Assembly (NCBI GenBank): GCA_034440635.1
Contig: JAOTON010002103.1
Coordinates: 912,501 to 976,500, forward strand
Length of the DNA stretch: 64,000 bases
Source: Lepas anatifera
Lineage: Eukaryota > Arthropoda > Thecostraca > Lepadidae
Direction of reading: 5' to 3'
The notes under the pieces were generated by a model. The model had not been told where the DNA came from. It saw only the letters and a program-made list of their open reading frames with translations, and ran no database searches. Made by a program: the position numbers and the translations under genes. Below, one piece after another: positions 45,171-56,440 of the stretch (its first letter is position 1; the number at the start of each line of letters is the position of its first letter).

Positions 45171-45260
45171 TTAAAGGGACATTGTCGCAAAAATTTTTAT
45201 TGGCTAGATCAAAAGGTTGCAAAAAGTTGTTTCAGAAGTCGTATTCTCATTTTTGCAAAT
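45171..45260 (+). mobile_element. Terminus of another TTAA repeat (TTAAAGGGACATTGTCGC)
   Basis: TTAAAGGGACATTGTCGCAA AAATTTTTATTGG here recurs inverted at 53325-53359 with one change (TTGCCGC). The shared block starts at TTAA in both places, suggesting an end of a repeated element. The opposite end was not found. Confidence 0.45.
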
Positions 45261-47509
45261 TCAGGCTCAAAATGCCTCAAAATTGGCCTCAAAGTAAACA
45301 TTTATAGACGACTTTACCGAGACCTTGAGGTATCGATAAAATGACGTAATCCGGGCTATAGCCTTCAATTTTTATATCAAAGAATGTAAAAAATTTCAAT
45401 CAAAGCAGTTCAGTAGCTAAACCTGAAATATAAAAAAAATATTTTATAAAAATAACTTTCCAAAACGCTTCTGAAAAAGAAATATAGGACTTTAAAGAAA
45501 TACCATCAACCAATCAGAAGCCCAGTCCTTATAGGATCTGGTCACGTGGGCTTATCTTACATCAATGTGATGTCATTACGGCTTTCGCTGAGTTATCGAT
45601 ATCTACCATTTCAAAGGCCGCGGCAAACACGGAGATATGAATACAAATTCTATAGCGCTGCGGCCAGGCCCGATCACCCTAAAGATTATAATTAATAATT
45701 GTTCGTTATTGCATGATTGCATTCCAGCGACAATGATACAATAAAAAGATACGGGTAGCGCGATCCAGAAGAGCCTCTTTTAAGGCATGACAAAAGTTTT
45801 TGGTGGTTTTACGAACGAGGAGATTGTCGCGGCTCCGGTCTCGAGATCAACATATCAATATCGTCGGTTATCTGTACGTAAAATATTTAGAGCCTTTGAT
45901 GTGGTCAATTGAGATTTTCTTCGAGGTAAAAATGTATGAGTGAAAAGTTAATGAAACAATTTTATTTTTTGCCATCCATCGTTGCTGGCCACGAATGCTT
46001 ATTGAGGTTTTGTGTAGTGAGTGTAGTGAGTTAGGCAGTCAGGCACTAATCCTATCAAATTTGGGCAATGCATTTAATGTTTCGGTTCTGCATTAATTAG
46101 TTTCACGAAGTTGCCAGAAAGCAAATTGTATGCTTAATTGATAACTATTCATTTTGGCCCACTATTATAGCTGTGGTCTCATTCCGTCTGTCAACACCAA
46201 TCAGCGAGCATAATTGAGTCTATGTCACATGACTATAGCCTCTCCCTGAGAACAAATCTTAGAACCCATCTTAGATTTACCGGCTGAAAACCTGCTGTGG
46301 TGCTGCTGGAAAAACAGTAACAGCACAACAGTGGTAGCATACTATTTTGTGATTGTTAGATAAGTATTCGTATTTATTTTTGTTTGATAAGCAGTAGCAT
46401 GTACTAGAGGCAATTGTGGCGCTGATATTTCTTTTCTAGAGGAGAGTCTCGAGGGCCAGTGGACAAGACTGTGCTGACAGATGGAACAAGGCTTATGAGT
46501 AGTGTCAATGCCAAAAATCCTCATTTTATTGTTGCACAGGTCAACTTGTGTACCAAAATGGGTGAAAATGATTGGTGATGGCAATTTTCCAAGGATTGTT
46601 TAGGCATATTATTTTTTAATGTCCCATATTCCCTCTCTTTTTGGTCTAACTTTCTATTTACAATATCTGTGCACTCTAGTAAAAGTCTATATCAAGCCTG
46701 TAACCTGAATTACAAATTTCTACCTGTTACAAATACTAGCTCTGCACAATGTGTGCATGCTAGTGAATTTGCTGCTTAGTTTACCTTCTTTAAAGTATGA
46801 AAATGTTTTTGATAATTTCAGAGATTGCAACATATTTTTCCATTTATTTTGGTACCATGCAGTACATAATAGTTGGTGTACTCTTATCCACTTCTCGGAT
46901 CAAGTTACTCATATTTCAAGTGCTACTGTTTGTTTCCAGACATGAAAGTGGCTGTGGCATGAATTCATCCATCTGCCCTCTGAAAATGCCCATCTGCATG
47001 CTTTTTATAATTGATATTAAAAATAAACTGTAGGAAAACTAAGATAAGATGCATTATGATTTGAAGCAATAGGAGTGTACCCAATACAACAACATAATTG
47101 TGAACAGAGTATGGATAGACATATAGGAATGACAGGAGGGCAGTCTTGGGTGATGCAATTTTTGTGTTTTCCTGGAGGAATATGTGAAAGATTAGGCTGG
47201 TCACTTCAAAGAGAAAATTTGTTTACTAGAAAACCTGTCTTGAAGCTGCTGTGTATCATCAAACTATCATCCCAATCAATGGACCAGCTTTTGTATGATC
47301 ATTTTGTTTGTTACTTTGAGTCGTATGAACCCAATCAGACCGATTCTCCCATAGATCTGAAATTCAAAATATTTGTTTTCTATTGTGGGCCAGTTTGGAA
47401 ATAACGTATTATAATTTATTTTAAAAATTATGATTTTGCATGGTTCCACCCGACCCCTCCACAAACCCATGATCTAGATTATAGATCGTCTTTGGGGACG
47501 TCTTTCTTC

Positions 47510-47514
<5 letters not shown>
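45261..47514. other. No gene seen
   Basis: Mostly AT-rich DNA with overlapping short frames. GGTCACGTGGGCTTATC near 45540 contains an isolated E-box. I do not see exons with good borders. Confidence 0.35.
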
Positions 47515-47556
<42 letters not shown>

Positions 47557-47572
47557 TATATATATATACATA
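47515..47572. repeat. (AT)n microsatellite
   Basis: Alternating A and T with two interruptions (TAGATA, TACATA). Confidence 0.95.
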
Positions 47573-47751
47573 TTGTATATGTTTAAAAATGCAGTGATAT
47601 CTTGTTTGCTTTCATTGTGGGCTTGTGATATTTTATTTGTACCCTTTATTTGGTCCGATCTGTTCCTGCTGTGAAAATGTGTTCTAATTTAAAAAGTACC
47701 TACCCCAGAAAGCTGAACGCAAAACAGAAATAATCTGGTGCTGTCCCTCGA

Positions 47752-47926
47752 CAGTGACTATCGCCAATTACGCGTGCTGCTGGAAGACAAGCCTCAGAGG
47801 ACGAGCAATGGAATCCTGCAGTTGGCAGAGTACCACAGCCAGCAGTTTTCTGCATTGAACACGAACCTGCCTGAGTGCACCTCGGTCGTCTGCCTGTGTG
47901 CCCGCAGTATACGTTCATGTGTTTGC
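47752..47926 (+). CDS. Weak candidate internal exon
   Basis: Bounded by an acceptor-like CTGTCCCTCGACAG (ending about 47751) and a strong donor GTTTGC|GTAAGT (GT at 47927). Open frame throughout: DYRQLRVLLEDKPQRTSNGI, LQLAEYHSQQFSALNTNLPE. GC content is higher than in flanking DNA. No family recognised and no partner exons found. Confidence 0.3.
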
Positions 47927-50569
47927 GTAAGTGGTATTTATCGCCGTATATCAAGGCACATCATCTGAGGACCTCAGTAAAACATGCCATTAAAAGTACT
48001 TTTTAGCTTGAAGGTAAAAAAACTAATAATGCAAAAGGTCTTTATAGTCAAAATCAAGTGGTCAGAGTTTGTTGGTGGTCGTACGTGTGAAAGTCGGCGA
48101 AAATAATAAGTGACACCTTTGGGCTCAGACTATTGCGGTGTACATTTTATCAAATCGTGTAGCACTTATTGTGGACAGATGCAAAATCTGTTATGCTTTT
48201 AATGTACGCTCAGTATTTGGTTCGCTCCCACCCTTCTTAGAGTGCACTTCAAGGACTGGAAGCTAGAAGCCGCATACCCACTGGTGGGTTCAGGGAAAAA
48301 TGTACTTTCCTCCCAAACTCTGCGATTTTCGCCGATCTTTAAAAAAATCTTTATTCACGATTTTGGACCCTGCCCTCCCCCCTCCCCCAAAAAAACATTG
48401 GCCTGGATTCGTCACTGACGTGCTGAGTTATATCCTCTAGTTCACGTTGCACTCGGAAGATTGCTCTTTGGGGACTCGCAGACCTGATTGTTGCACGCGT
48501 TTCTCACCTGCCGAGGGTTATCATTCGCTTGTAAATTCCTGGTAGGTTATATTTTCTCATGTTTTTGTGAGTCTGAATATAAGCCTCATTGATCAACTGA
48601 TATCTGTTGGTTTTTAAAAGTAGATGAATTTTGCATTGCATAGCCGAGGAGCATGATTATAAATTGGTAAGATGTTTCATGGCTTTGCCTCTCGAATTCT
48701 TGATGCATAATGGAGCCTGCGATCACACTGTGATCACATATTCGGGCACAGCCCCTCGTCAGAATCCTCATAATACAATAAGCGAAAACTTGTGGTCATA
48801 CTGTGACCAAGGCTTGAAATTTAGATCTGATATGGAGCTCGAATGCTGGAATAATTTAGTTCAGTACTGGAATATTCGAATATTGGAACTCGATTCGAGG
48901 TTATCCTAGCATTCTGACTAAACATTTATGTTTTCACCTATTATATTATGAGAATTGTGGTGAAGGGATGTACCTGAATATTTATCAGTGTGTTAGCCCC
49001 ATTTTGCAGCCATGATTCGAGGAGGCTGGTCATGAAACATCTTATCAACGTAGATAATCTAATAGACAATCTAATAAAAATAACGGTTAATATAATATTT
49101 TATATAATAATATGATTTTATATGAAGTGCTTCTGCGATTGTTTGTTCTATTATGAGAAAGGACCGTTTCTGAACTCCGAAGTACTGAAAACAAAACTTT
49201 ATCATTTTCATAAACAAATGTCATTCATGAGGCCAGCAGCTTGCTTGTCTTAAAGCCGCAATGCGTCTTCTTAGGTTTAGACTCCGTCACTACCAATGTT
49301 TAGATTAATTGTAGAATCCTTTTTATTTAATACGAACTGTTCCAGGCTAGAATTTTTAGGCATATTTTTGTGATGCGCCCAGATCAGAAACTAACTCCAA
49401 TTGAAGTAAAAAACAATGTATTCTTAAATCTTGTATATCTACAGGGTGTTTCATAAAGAGTGATATTTTTGAATGGATCATAATGCGGGTATAAATAGAT
49501 TCTTGTGGTATGATTTACATATCAATCAAAAGGGAATTTTGGGACATTTACGATTATCAGTATTTTGATAGCTGTTTTGATATTTTGCTACTTCAAAAGT
49601 ACTCCTAAAAATGAGTTGAAAAATACTGTCTATTTTGCCTTCATCCAAAAATTTCGTAGAAATCACGCGCGTATCACGTGACAAGTATCACGCCAATCAC
49701 TCTGCAAACATTACATCATCACTGCGGTACATCACAGTCCACACGCACATTGCCTCTGGAAATCAATTACGAAAAAAGACCTCTCAAGCTTAGGAAAGCC
49801 CGCGTCCAAGCAAGCAATACCCAATTGGTCCATGTCCCTTGTTCTGCGGTGAACAGTTAAGTCTTTTGCGCTGTCTCCGCCGCATCCAGTCATTCATATG
49901 GAAGGTAAGCCAATGAGCCATATGGAGCTTGAGCCAAAAGTTTTAAATTTGTAATATTACTGAAAACTGTGCCTTTGATGTGCATGCTCACGTGTCATTT
50001 CTGTGTGCTAAAACCTTTTTAGAGTGCTGGCAGTTTTGTTTTTTCAAATATAAGTGGGCATATATTATGTTTCTTGCATCATTGTCCAAGTATTTTTAAG
50101 ACGGGGAAAATATTTAATGCAAATGAAACATGTTTATAGAAAAATGTCCTACAATTTACCATTAAAATGAGCGTTTCGTGGACGGATTTGAAGGATTTAT
50201 GGTACTTCACTGAACATGTAAAAATATTATTCTTTCTGAAACACCCTGTATATACAAAAAAATTGGAAAGAGCTACCACCACGGACAGAGAAGTGAGGTG
50301 GCCAGTCCTTCTCCAACCTACAACATACAAAAAAACGTTCCCCCTGAAACAAAAAGTGATCAGGTTTGGGTTCGTGGTGCGTTCCAGACTTGGTGGCTGC
50401 ACATATTTGTTTTAGTTCATCCAAGGATCGTGGTGGCTGCTCTTTGGTTCCCCAGTTCTGACGCATATCAAGAGTTATTCTTCCTTATCACATTCAGCTA
50501 TTGTCCGGTTCTCTAGACTACGTGTTTTTATATTCTCCGGGGCCCAAAGGATTAAAATTATATCAAAGT
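47927..50569. other. No gene seen
   Basis: AT-rich with short frames. CAGGGTGTTTCATAAAGAGTG at 49442 and TGAAACACCCTGTATATAC at 50238 are inverted and may be ends of a small mobile element of about 800 bp (see findings). Confidence 0.35.
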
Positions 50570-50953
50570 TTAGATGTCGACAGACACATTTAATCTGATT
50601 GATTGATTGAGTGTTCCGGCCATACGGTGAGGGGGGGCTTGCAGGCGCCCCAACCGCCGCAGGAACATCGCCAGCCGTTGCGGGTCCGCCAGCGCCTCCC
50701 GGATGGGCGGCTCGTCCCGTCCAAATATGTCCCAGCGCAGGTCAGTGCACGCAGGGCACTGGGTCAGAAGGTGGTGGAGGGCCTCGTCCTCTCCGTCGTC
50801 GCATTCCCGGCACGTGGTCGCCGGGTCCAGGCCGATCCTCTTTCGGTAGCTGCACAGAAGAAGGGAGTGGGCAGTGCGCAGGCCTCCACACTCTCCTGCC
50901 GTGAAAGGTCCAGATGGTCTTTCAGGATGGTCCGTCCTGGGACACCGCCACAT
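50570..50953 (-). pseudogene. LINE ORF2 C-terminal fragment with Cys-His motif
   Basis: The 127-codon frame reads LRTAHSLLLCSYRKRIGLDP, then TTCRECDDGEDEALHHLLTQ C, then WDIFGRDE and AMFLRRLGRLQAPP near its end. C-x2-C-x8-H-x4-C is the classical C-terminal CCHC-like motif after the RNase H domain of jockey/R1-group LINEs. The terminal GTLNQSIRLNV precedes the stop. RT and RNase H are absent: 5'-truncated copy. Confidence 0.8.
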
Positions 50954-51013
50954 TTAATCTCGAACACGTTTTATCTCGTACGGATTAACGTTTTATCTCG
51001 TTGTTTTACCAGA

Positions 51014-51399
51014 TTAACACGCGCATTGACGGGGCTCTGAGCCACCTTCGCTTTGACGGGGGGCGGGTACCCTCCCCCTAAAATCTCGAGAACCACGGTA
51101 GATAGTGAAAAATGGTAAACGGCGTTGGGTAGCCCATACGCTTCCCCCATCGAAATATTTTAATCATTTTGTCAGGTCACTTCAATCGGATGAGTTGACT
51201 TTGTTCCGACTTATTTTATCTTAAACTTTTTTTTGAGGTCAGGTCATTTGACCTGTACTGGTGTCCTGACCTGAGATGACCTAACCTTAAAATTTTGACA
51301 AAAGTTGTAAAAATGATGAGAGAACGTATGCCATATTCTATCCAAAAACTAGACGGGGGAAGGGGATGGGTACCCTCCTCCCGTCAATGCGCGTGTTGA
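51014..51399 (-). mobile_element. T1 TTAA element, internally deleted
   Basis: TTAA 51014-51017, CACGCGCATTGACGGGGCTC, TGAGCCACCTTCGCTTTGAC, then AAAATCTCGAGAACCACGGT. After about 51180 it jumps to the single-box side (TCAATCGGATGAGTTGACTT) and ends CCCGTCAATGCGCGTGTTGA (TTGA for TTAA, 51396-51399). Both ends with a 386-bp interior make it a short derivative of the 834-bp form. Confidence 0.9.
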
Positions 51400-51408
51400 A
51401 ACGATTAA

Positions 51409-52242
51409 TTAACACGCGCATTGACGGGGGCGGGTACCCGCCCCCTCGGGTTTTCCGGAGAAAACGGCGGCGCGTAGCGCCGCCGTACTTGGTATACCCT
51501 TCCCTCATCGTTTTTACAACTTCTGTGAAAATTTTAAGGTTAGGTCATGTCAGGTCAGGTCACTAGTACAGGTCAAGTGACCCGACCTCAAAAAAGTTTA
51601 AGATAGCATAAGTCGGAGCAGGGTGAACTTATCCGATTGAAACTCATATCACATAATGGCCCCACCGAGTTCTCTAAAATATGTTCCAGTATTTTTGATA
51701 TCGATGACCTAAGGTCAGGTACGAGGCATGACCTCTCCATTGGAAGTACATGGGAAAAATGGTTTTTACGGAATAACTCAGTAACGGATGGTGATAAAGC
51801 ATTTATTTTAGCTGCATTACACTCGCCTGGCCTTTGCGGTTCTAATGATATGCTTTTTCTATAATTTGACCTGACCTGACCTCAGGTCAGGTCAAATCCT
51901 TGATTTGATCTAGCAAGGTCAAATTATATATCATTCGATTCAGCTTGCTGAGAGGATTCATATAGTTCAAGTCGTTTTGCTCTATCTTTACTTGTGCAGA
52001 TGTAATAGCCGAAAAACTGAATTTACATGTTATCCCTATGACGGTATGTTTTGACCTCTCGTGACCTTAAATGTGACCTGACAAAAAATGGTCGAAATGT
52101 TTTCGATGGAGAAGTGGATGGGCAGCCCAACGCCGTTTACCGTTTTTCGCTACCTACCGTGGTTCTCGAGATCTTAGGGAGGGCGGGTACCCGCCCCCGT
52201 CAATGCGAAGGTGGCTCAGACCCCCGTCAATGCGCGTGTTAA
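51409..52242 (+). mobile_element. T1 TTAA element, complete reference copy
   Basis: TTAA 51409-51412, CACGCGCATTGACGGGGGCG, GGTACCCGCC, CTCGGGTTTTCCGGAG, 9-bp hairpin CGGCGGCGC-GTA-GCGCCGCCG (51466-51486), then the body. Far end: GTGGTTCTCGAGATCTTAGG, GGGTACCCGCCCCCGTCAAT, GCGAAGGTGGCTCAGACCCC, CGTCAATGCGCGTGTTAA (TTAA 52239-52242). The outer 22 bases are perfect inverted repeats. I count about 16 exact AGGTCA/TGACCT half-sites in 834 bp. No transposase. Lies 9 bp from the previous copy, in opposite orientation. Confidence 0.95.
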
Positions 52243-52934
52243 TCTCGAGACACATTAATCTCGGGATTAACACATTTAATCTCAAAGAGCCACCCTTGTT
52301 TTTTTATTGGGTCGGTTTCTGGTTCCTGGTTTGCACCAAAACCGGTCAGGCTTCAAGAATGGCCTTCAGCAAAGGACACAAAAGACATTTTCGAATGGCA
52401 AACAGCGTGTCCCGGTGGTAAAAAAAACAGAGGAAATGGTCTCCAACAGAGGTAAATCCGACGGACTGAGAACCATTGGAGGGAGCTGGAGACAAGCTGG
52501 TCCCAATTTGGTACGCCCGTCAGATTATAAAAATATTTGGGGCTAATATTCCCCTTCCCTCAACTACCCGGACGGAGGGATAACCAGAAGAAATTGTCCT
52601 TATAATAGCTTCTTCATCCCATAGGAGGATCCAGGAGGGCAAAGGGGGCATGTGTCCCCCCATCTGTGATCGACTCTCGGTGAACCCTAAAATGTCGTGT
52701 CCCATCCCCTCCCCCCAGGATGCGAAAATCGGCGCACACCGATAGGATTTAGCATCCATCTGATAGGTTTTGCCGGTCAAAAGTGGCGCCCCCTCTGGTC
52801 CGCATGGTGCCCTCCCCGGAAGTTACCCACCCCCCGATCGGAAATCATGGATCTGATTATGATTCATTCATTAGTACGCATGAACAATCAAGAAGAAAAT
52901 CAGAAAAAATTAGTTTTACAGTAAAAACTTGCAC
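52243..52934. other. No gene seen
   Basis: Starts with repeats of TTAATCTCG, also present at 50950-51000 before the T1 pair, so the pair inserted into this local repeat. No recognisable frame in the rest. Confidence 0.35.
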
Positions 52935-52939
52935 TACCT

Positions 52940-53015
52940 AGATTCGAACCCGTAATACCCTTGTGAGAGTTGGGAATGGAGGCCACTATACCAGTCCCGC
53001 TGTACGACACCTGGC
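52940..53015 (-). mobile_element. tRNA-derived SINE head or tRNA pseudogene
   Basis: Minus strand: GCGGGACTGGTATAGTGGCC (A box TGGTATAGTGG) then, about 35 nt later, TACGGGTTCGAATCTAGGTA (B box GGTTCGAATCT). Both Pol III boxes are good matches at tRNA spacing, but acceptor-stem pairing is poor (GCGGGAC vs CTAGGTA) and the anticodon arm is irregular, so I do not call a functional tRNA. Confidence 0.5.
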
Positions 53016-53324
53016 CGAATTTAAAACTTTCCTGATTAGTTTTCTCAAGCCGAATGTTTTGGACAAACTAATGGAAGTCGCGTATTTTTTAGGCTTAATA
53101 AAAATAAATCAAATACCAATAAAACACACAAACATTTTCTACGGCAAAAAAAACATTTCTAGAACTTAAAACTTTGATTGATAGAATAGAGGTGAAGAGC
53201 AGGCTACAGCCTGTTATTGATATTGTTAAAAAATTTGAATAATTGTTGAGTGGCCTCCCAAAATTTAGCAGAAGATAAAAAATGATTGACGGTACCAGAA
53301 TCATGACTTTTCAAATATTAAGAA

Positions 53325-53359
53325 ACCACAATAAAAATTTTTGCGGCAATGTCCCTTTA
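53325..53359 (-). mobile_element. Terminus of TTAAAGGGACATTGCCGC repeat
   Basis: Reverse complement of plus-strand AAAAATTTTTGCGGCAATG TCCCTTTAA; matches 45171 with one substitution. It overlaps the 3' edge of the pseudogene exon at 53340. Confidence 0.45.
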
Positions 53360-54106
53360 AGCCGAAAACAGCATGAGCTGCCGTAGCAGCGAGCATAAAG
53401 TGCGCAGCTCCGTGGTCGTCGACTTTCACCAGCTTTTCCTGGTCGGCATAGAGGTCCTGGTGCTGATTCAGCGAGTGTACCCCAGACTGGTGCTCTGTGA
53501 CCGGAAGCCCTTCTTCTCCACAGAGTACCAAGAGCTGATTGACCCTTTCATCCTGTGTGCATCCCGTGCGACACGAAACTCTCTACAAGGTTTCTTCCAT
53601 GCTGTCACTGAGGCGTTTCTTCAGGTCGCCGTCGTTCTCTCCCATTATAAGGCTCAAGTCCAACCAGAGGGCTTTTTCGGTAAACCAGTGTGGGTACAGC
53701 GCCCTTAGGGTCCTCAGACTGCGGCGACTTTTTCCAAACAGCAGGTGGCGTCTGAGACTAAACGACTTCCGCAGGGTCGTTTCAATTTCCTGCCACGACT
53801 GGAGCCCTTTCATCTCCGAACACAGCTGTGCTGCCATCATATTTTTTCCAGAACGGTCTTTTTCAGGGTGGGTAAGAACCCCCCAAAACCCTCTGTTCGC
53901 TTCGGCAACCCTCCTCGTCCTCTCTCCTTGTATTGCTCCTCCATGGTATCAGTCTTGTCTCGGTGTCTGCGGTTCTTAAACTTGTTCTTCACTTGAGTTC
54001 TTAGCTTCTTCTTGGATTTTAAGATGTCCTTAGGACTTTTGGCATCGTCTAGAAGCTTGGGAACCTGAGTAAGAAGAGCTTCCGTTATCAGCGTGTAGCC
54101 TTCTTC
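53360..54106 (-). pseudogene. PB1/SAMD3-like gene remnant, 3' exon block
   Basis: Minus strand, starting at an acceptor-like CTGCCCAGAG (before 54106): EEGYTLITEALLTQVPKLLD, then SKKKLRTQVKNKFKNRRHRD, then GGLPKRTEGF to a stop near 53842. The next frame carries LQSWQEIETTLRKSFSLRRH and RTLRALYPHWFTEKALWLDL to TAG at 53583-53585, and beyond that GCTQDERVNQLLVLCGEEGL. The pattern of an ALIxKYPxLxD block, a KNKFKNxR block and a SFSLRRH block resembles the proteins annotated as SAM-domain-containing protein 3-like in fish and invertebrates (from memory). One frameshift and one stop mark it as decayed, unless the assembly is at fault. Confidence 0.5.
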
Positions 54107-55880
54107 CTCTGGGCAGAGGTCAAGAATTTCACCAACTCACCCACGCTCGTGGGTAGCCAAATGAGGTTCAAGGACCAGAACTTAGGTAGCCAATCACGGA
54201 GAATGGACAGACATCAAGAATTGCACTTACCAGCACAAACCAAGTATTTCCACGATCTTACCGCCACGTGAAAAGAACGATCCATAACATGCAATGCTAC
54301 CTTGACTGATTTTAGGTACCATTATAACTTTAGTGACAAACGATACAAATTAGTGACAAATAAGTTATCATTACTCACTCGCGTTATCTCGCAGCTAAGT
54401 TAGAGATGGGTAGGTAACCATATCGGTAACGAAATTGACCCATATAAAGCCATGAGATAAAGGTACTCTAATTTGTGATGACATGAGAACGGTTATATTC
54501 ATTCTCTTATATGAAATCGACCATTTATTTTGGAAAAGAAGAGAAAAATTTAAAGTCTGTATCAGGATTCATAGTGAAATTACTCCGCATAAGATAGTAA
54601 CTCCACTGCTTACGTTGTACTTGAGGACTCGTTTTACGGAATTAGGGATGGTCTGGTAGCCAGACTGGCAACGAAAATTACGATTAGGGACCACTTGGGT
54701 TTGCGTTTTGCGCCGGAGCGGCTACTCCGCGGAGTAGCGAGAAGAAAACACTCAGAAATATGTTTTGAAGCTGCTGTGTGGGTATCTTGCTTACTAAGAG
54801 GCTGTAGTTGAGCTAAATCAAAATAGGAGGTTTTGTTGTCAGTGGTAAACCCCCCACCAAATCCTATATATTATGCCGCAGCCAGAGAAACGTAGGACAG
54901 AGTGAAGTCTGCCAGATCTCAAAAGCCCAGGAGAGTAGTGTCATTTGAGGGTGTCAATTAGAGCACACATCTTAATCAAGTGCATGCGAGATATCCAAAC
55001 TGTAGACCTGCGAAGATCAAGATAAGAGTTGCAAGTTCTGGCTTTGCACCTAGAAAATTATATGATGTTTGGTGCCCATGAAGTCAGGCAAACTGCAGGT
55101 AGGTTTCTTTGATGCCTACCTAGGTAAATTTTATCAAATCAAGCTTAACAAAATTGTGATGATTCCACCAAAGTTTCCATTGAGCAGGTGAATGTGGTGA
55201 TGCTCATTGATCTGCTTCAATCTTTCTAGGATTTGCTGGATGATGGTTGTGGTATTAGGAGGTACTTGTCCTCTGGCTGAGTACCTATATTTGGTTGCAG
55301 GCATTGGATATATGGAAATTATATGTATTCTTTCAACAAAATGTGAATTAAATGTATCCTTCAAGTAGCTTAAGCCTCAGCGTGGTGACTGCTACAGTCA
55401 ACTAGTGGTTGTCTGCTATCTTAGCAATGATAATCTAAGCAATTATTGATCGTAGCAAGCAGTTGCAGTAAGGTTACTAGACTTTGACAACACATATCAA
55501 TATTATTTTTTAATGCCTTTTTGTATCAGGTATTGGATAACATTTTTGACTGATTAATATGCGCAGCTAATGAACACATGCTTGTATTACAGCACATACA
55601 ACTTGTAATCACTGCACATATACTTAACCTTTCACTGTTTGGTACTAAGAATATACTAATAATTCATACTAATAATGTAATTCATTAGTCTCTAAATCTC
55701 AGTAAATTTAATTCCTTTCATACTTCAAATTTTTTAAGCTAAATTTTTACTCACTAAGACATATCTTCTGGGAGCAATTTAAAGCCTCAGTTCACGCAAA
55801 AGTCTCTTTCACTTCAGGTAGCCACGTTGGTCGCATCAAGGATATGTGGGTAGCCAACCTGAGATGTTCTTGACCTCTAC
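54107..55880 (-). other. Putative intron of the PB1/SAMD3-like gene
   Basis: From the donor CCAGAG|GTAGAG (55880) to the acceptor before 54106. Joining GAG to GAAGAAGG keeps the frame (FYPE then EEGYTL). The interior is AT-rich and holds no other gene I can recognise. Confidence 0.35.
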
Positions 55881-56440
55881 CTCTGGGTAGAATGATCTCT
55901 CAGAGTAGAAGGCATATGCGGAGTTAACGAGCGTCCTGCGGTCGCCATCTGTCAGTTTGTACTCTGGTACATCTACATCTCTCCTGAGAGGTAGTGGGAG
56001 CGCTTGGATGTTGAATGAATCCACTCTCCTGGTCCCCAGCCTCGGGCCTGTTCCACCGTTGGGATCCCTCGTCAGTTGGGCGATCTCAGTATACTCAGGG
56101 TTCCCCGGCTGGGGGATCAGCTCTGGTTGAATGGGCCCCGCGGGGAGGACAGCTAGCTGGGGTGCCACTCCCGGCTGTAAGTACCCTGACTGGGGGGGTA
56201 CTCACCGTAGGCTGCGGGGACTGTGAGCACCCTGCCGATTGAGGGTACATCGGGTTGACGTTCACTGTCTGTTGAGGGTACGTCACCGGCGCGCAACCGT
56301 CCCTTGGAGATAAAATCACAGTTTTGTTCGAGCCATTCAGACTTGTGACAGCCATAACGTCAGTCGAGATACATGAATGCTCGGAGAGTGCCTCTTCAGT
56401 GTCCCAAAACCTGGGGTGCTGGGTGCAGAACGACACCCAG
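55881..56440 (-). pseudogene. PB1/SAMD3-like gene remnant, middle exon
   Basis: Minus strand: WVSFCTQHPRFWDTEEALSE, a Pro/Gln-rich linker (YPQQTVNVNPMYPQSAGCSQ), a one-base frame change near 56190, then PGNPEYTEIAQLTRD and VPEYKLTDGDRRTLVNSAYA FYSERSFYPE. The last block ends at a donor (GAG|GTAGAG) and would join to EEGYTLITEALL of the next exon, giving the usual FYP-x-x-x-x-Y-x-x-I-x-E-A-L-L order. Codon use is GC-rich against AT-rich flanks. The 5' border is uncertain (acceptor TTCTGCACCCAG near 56411 is possible). Confidence 0.45.

Noticed and set aside
52940..53015. Functional tRNA gene
   Set aside because: A and B boxes are good, but acceptor and anticodon stems do not pair properly.
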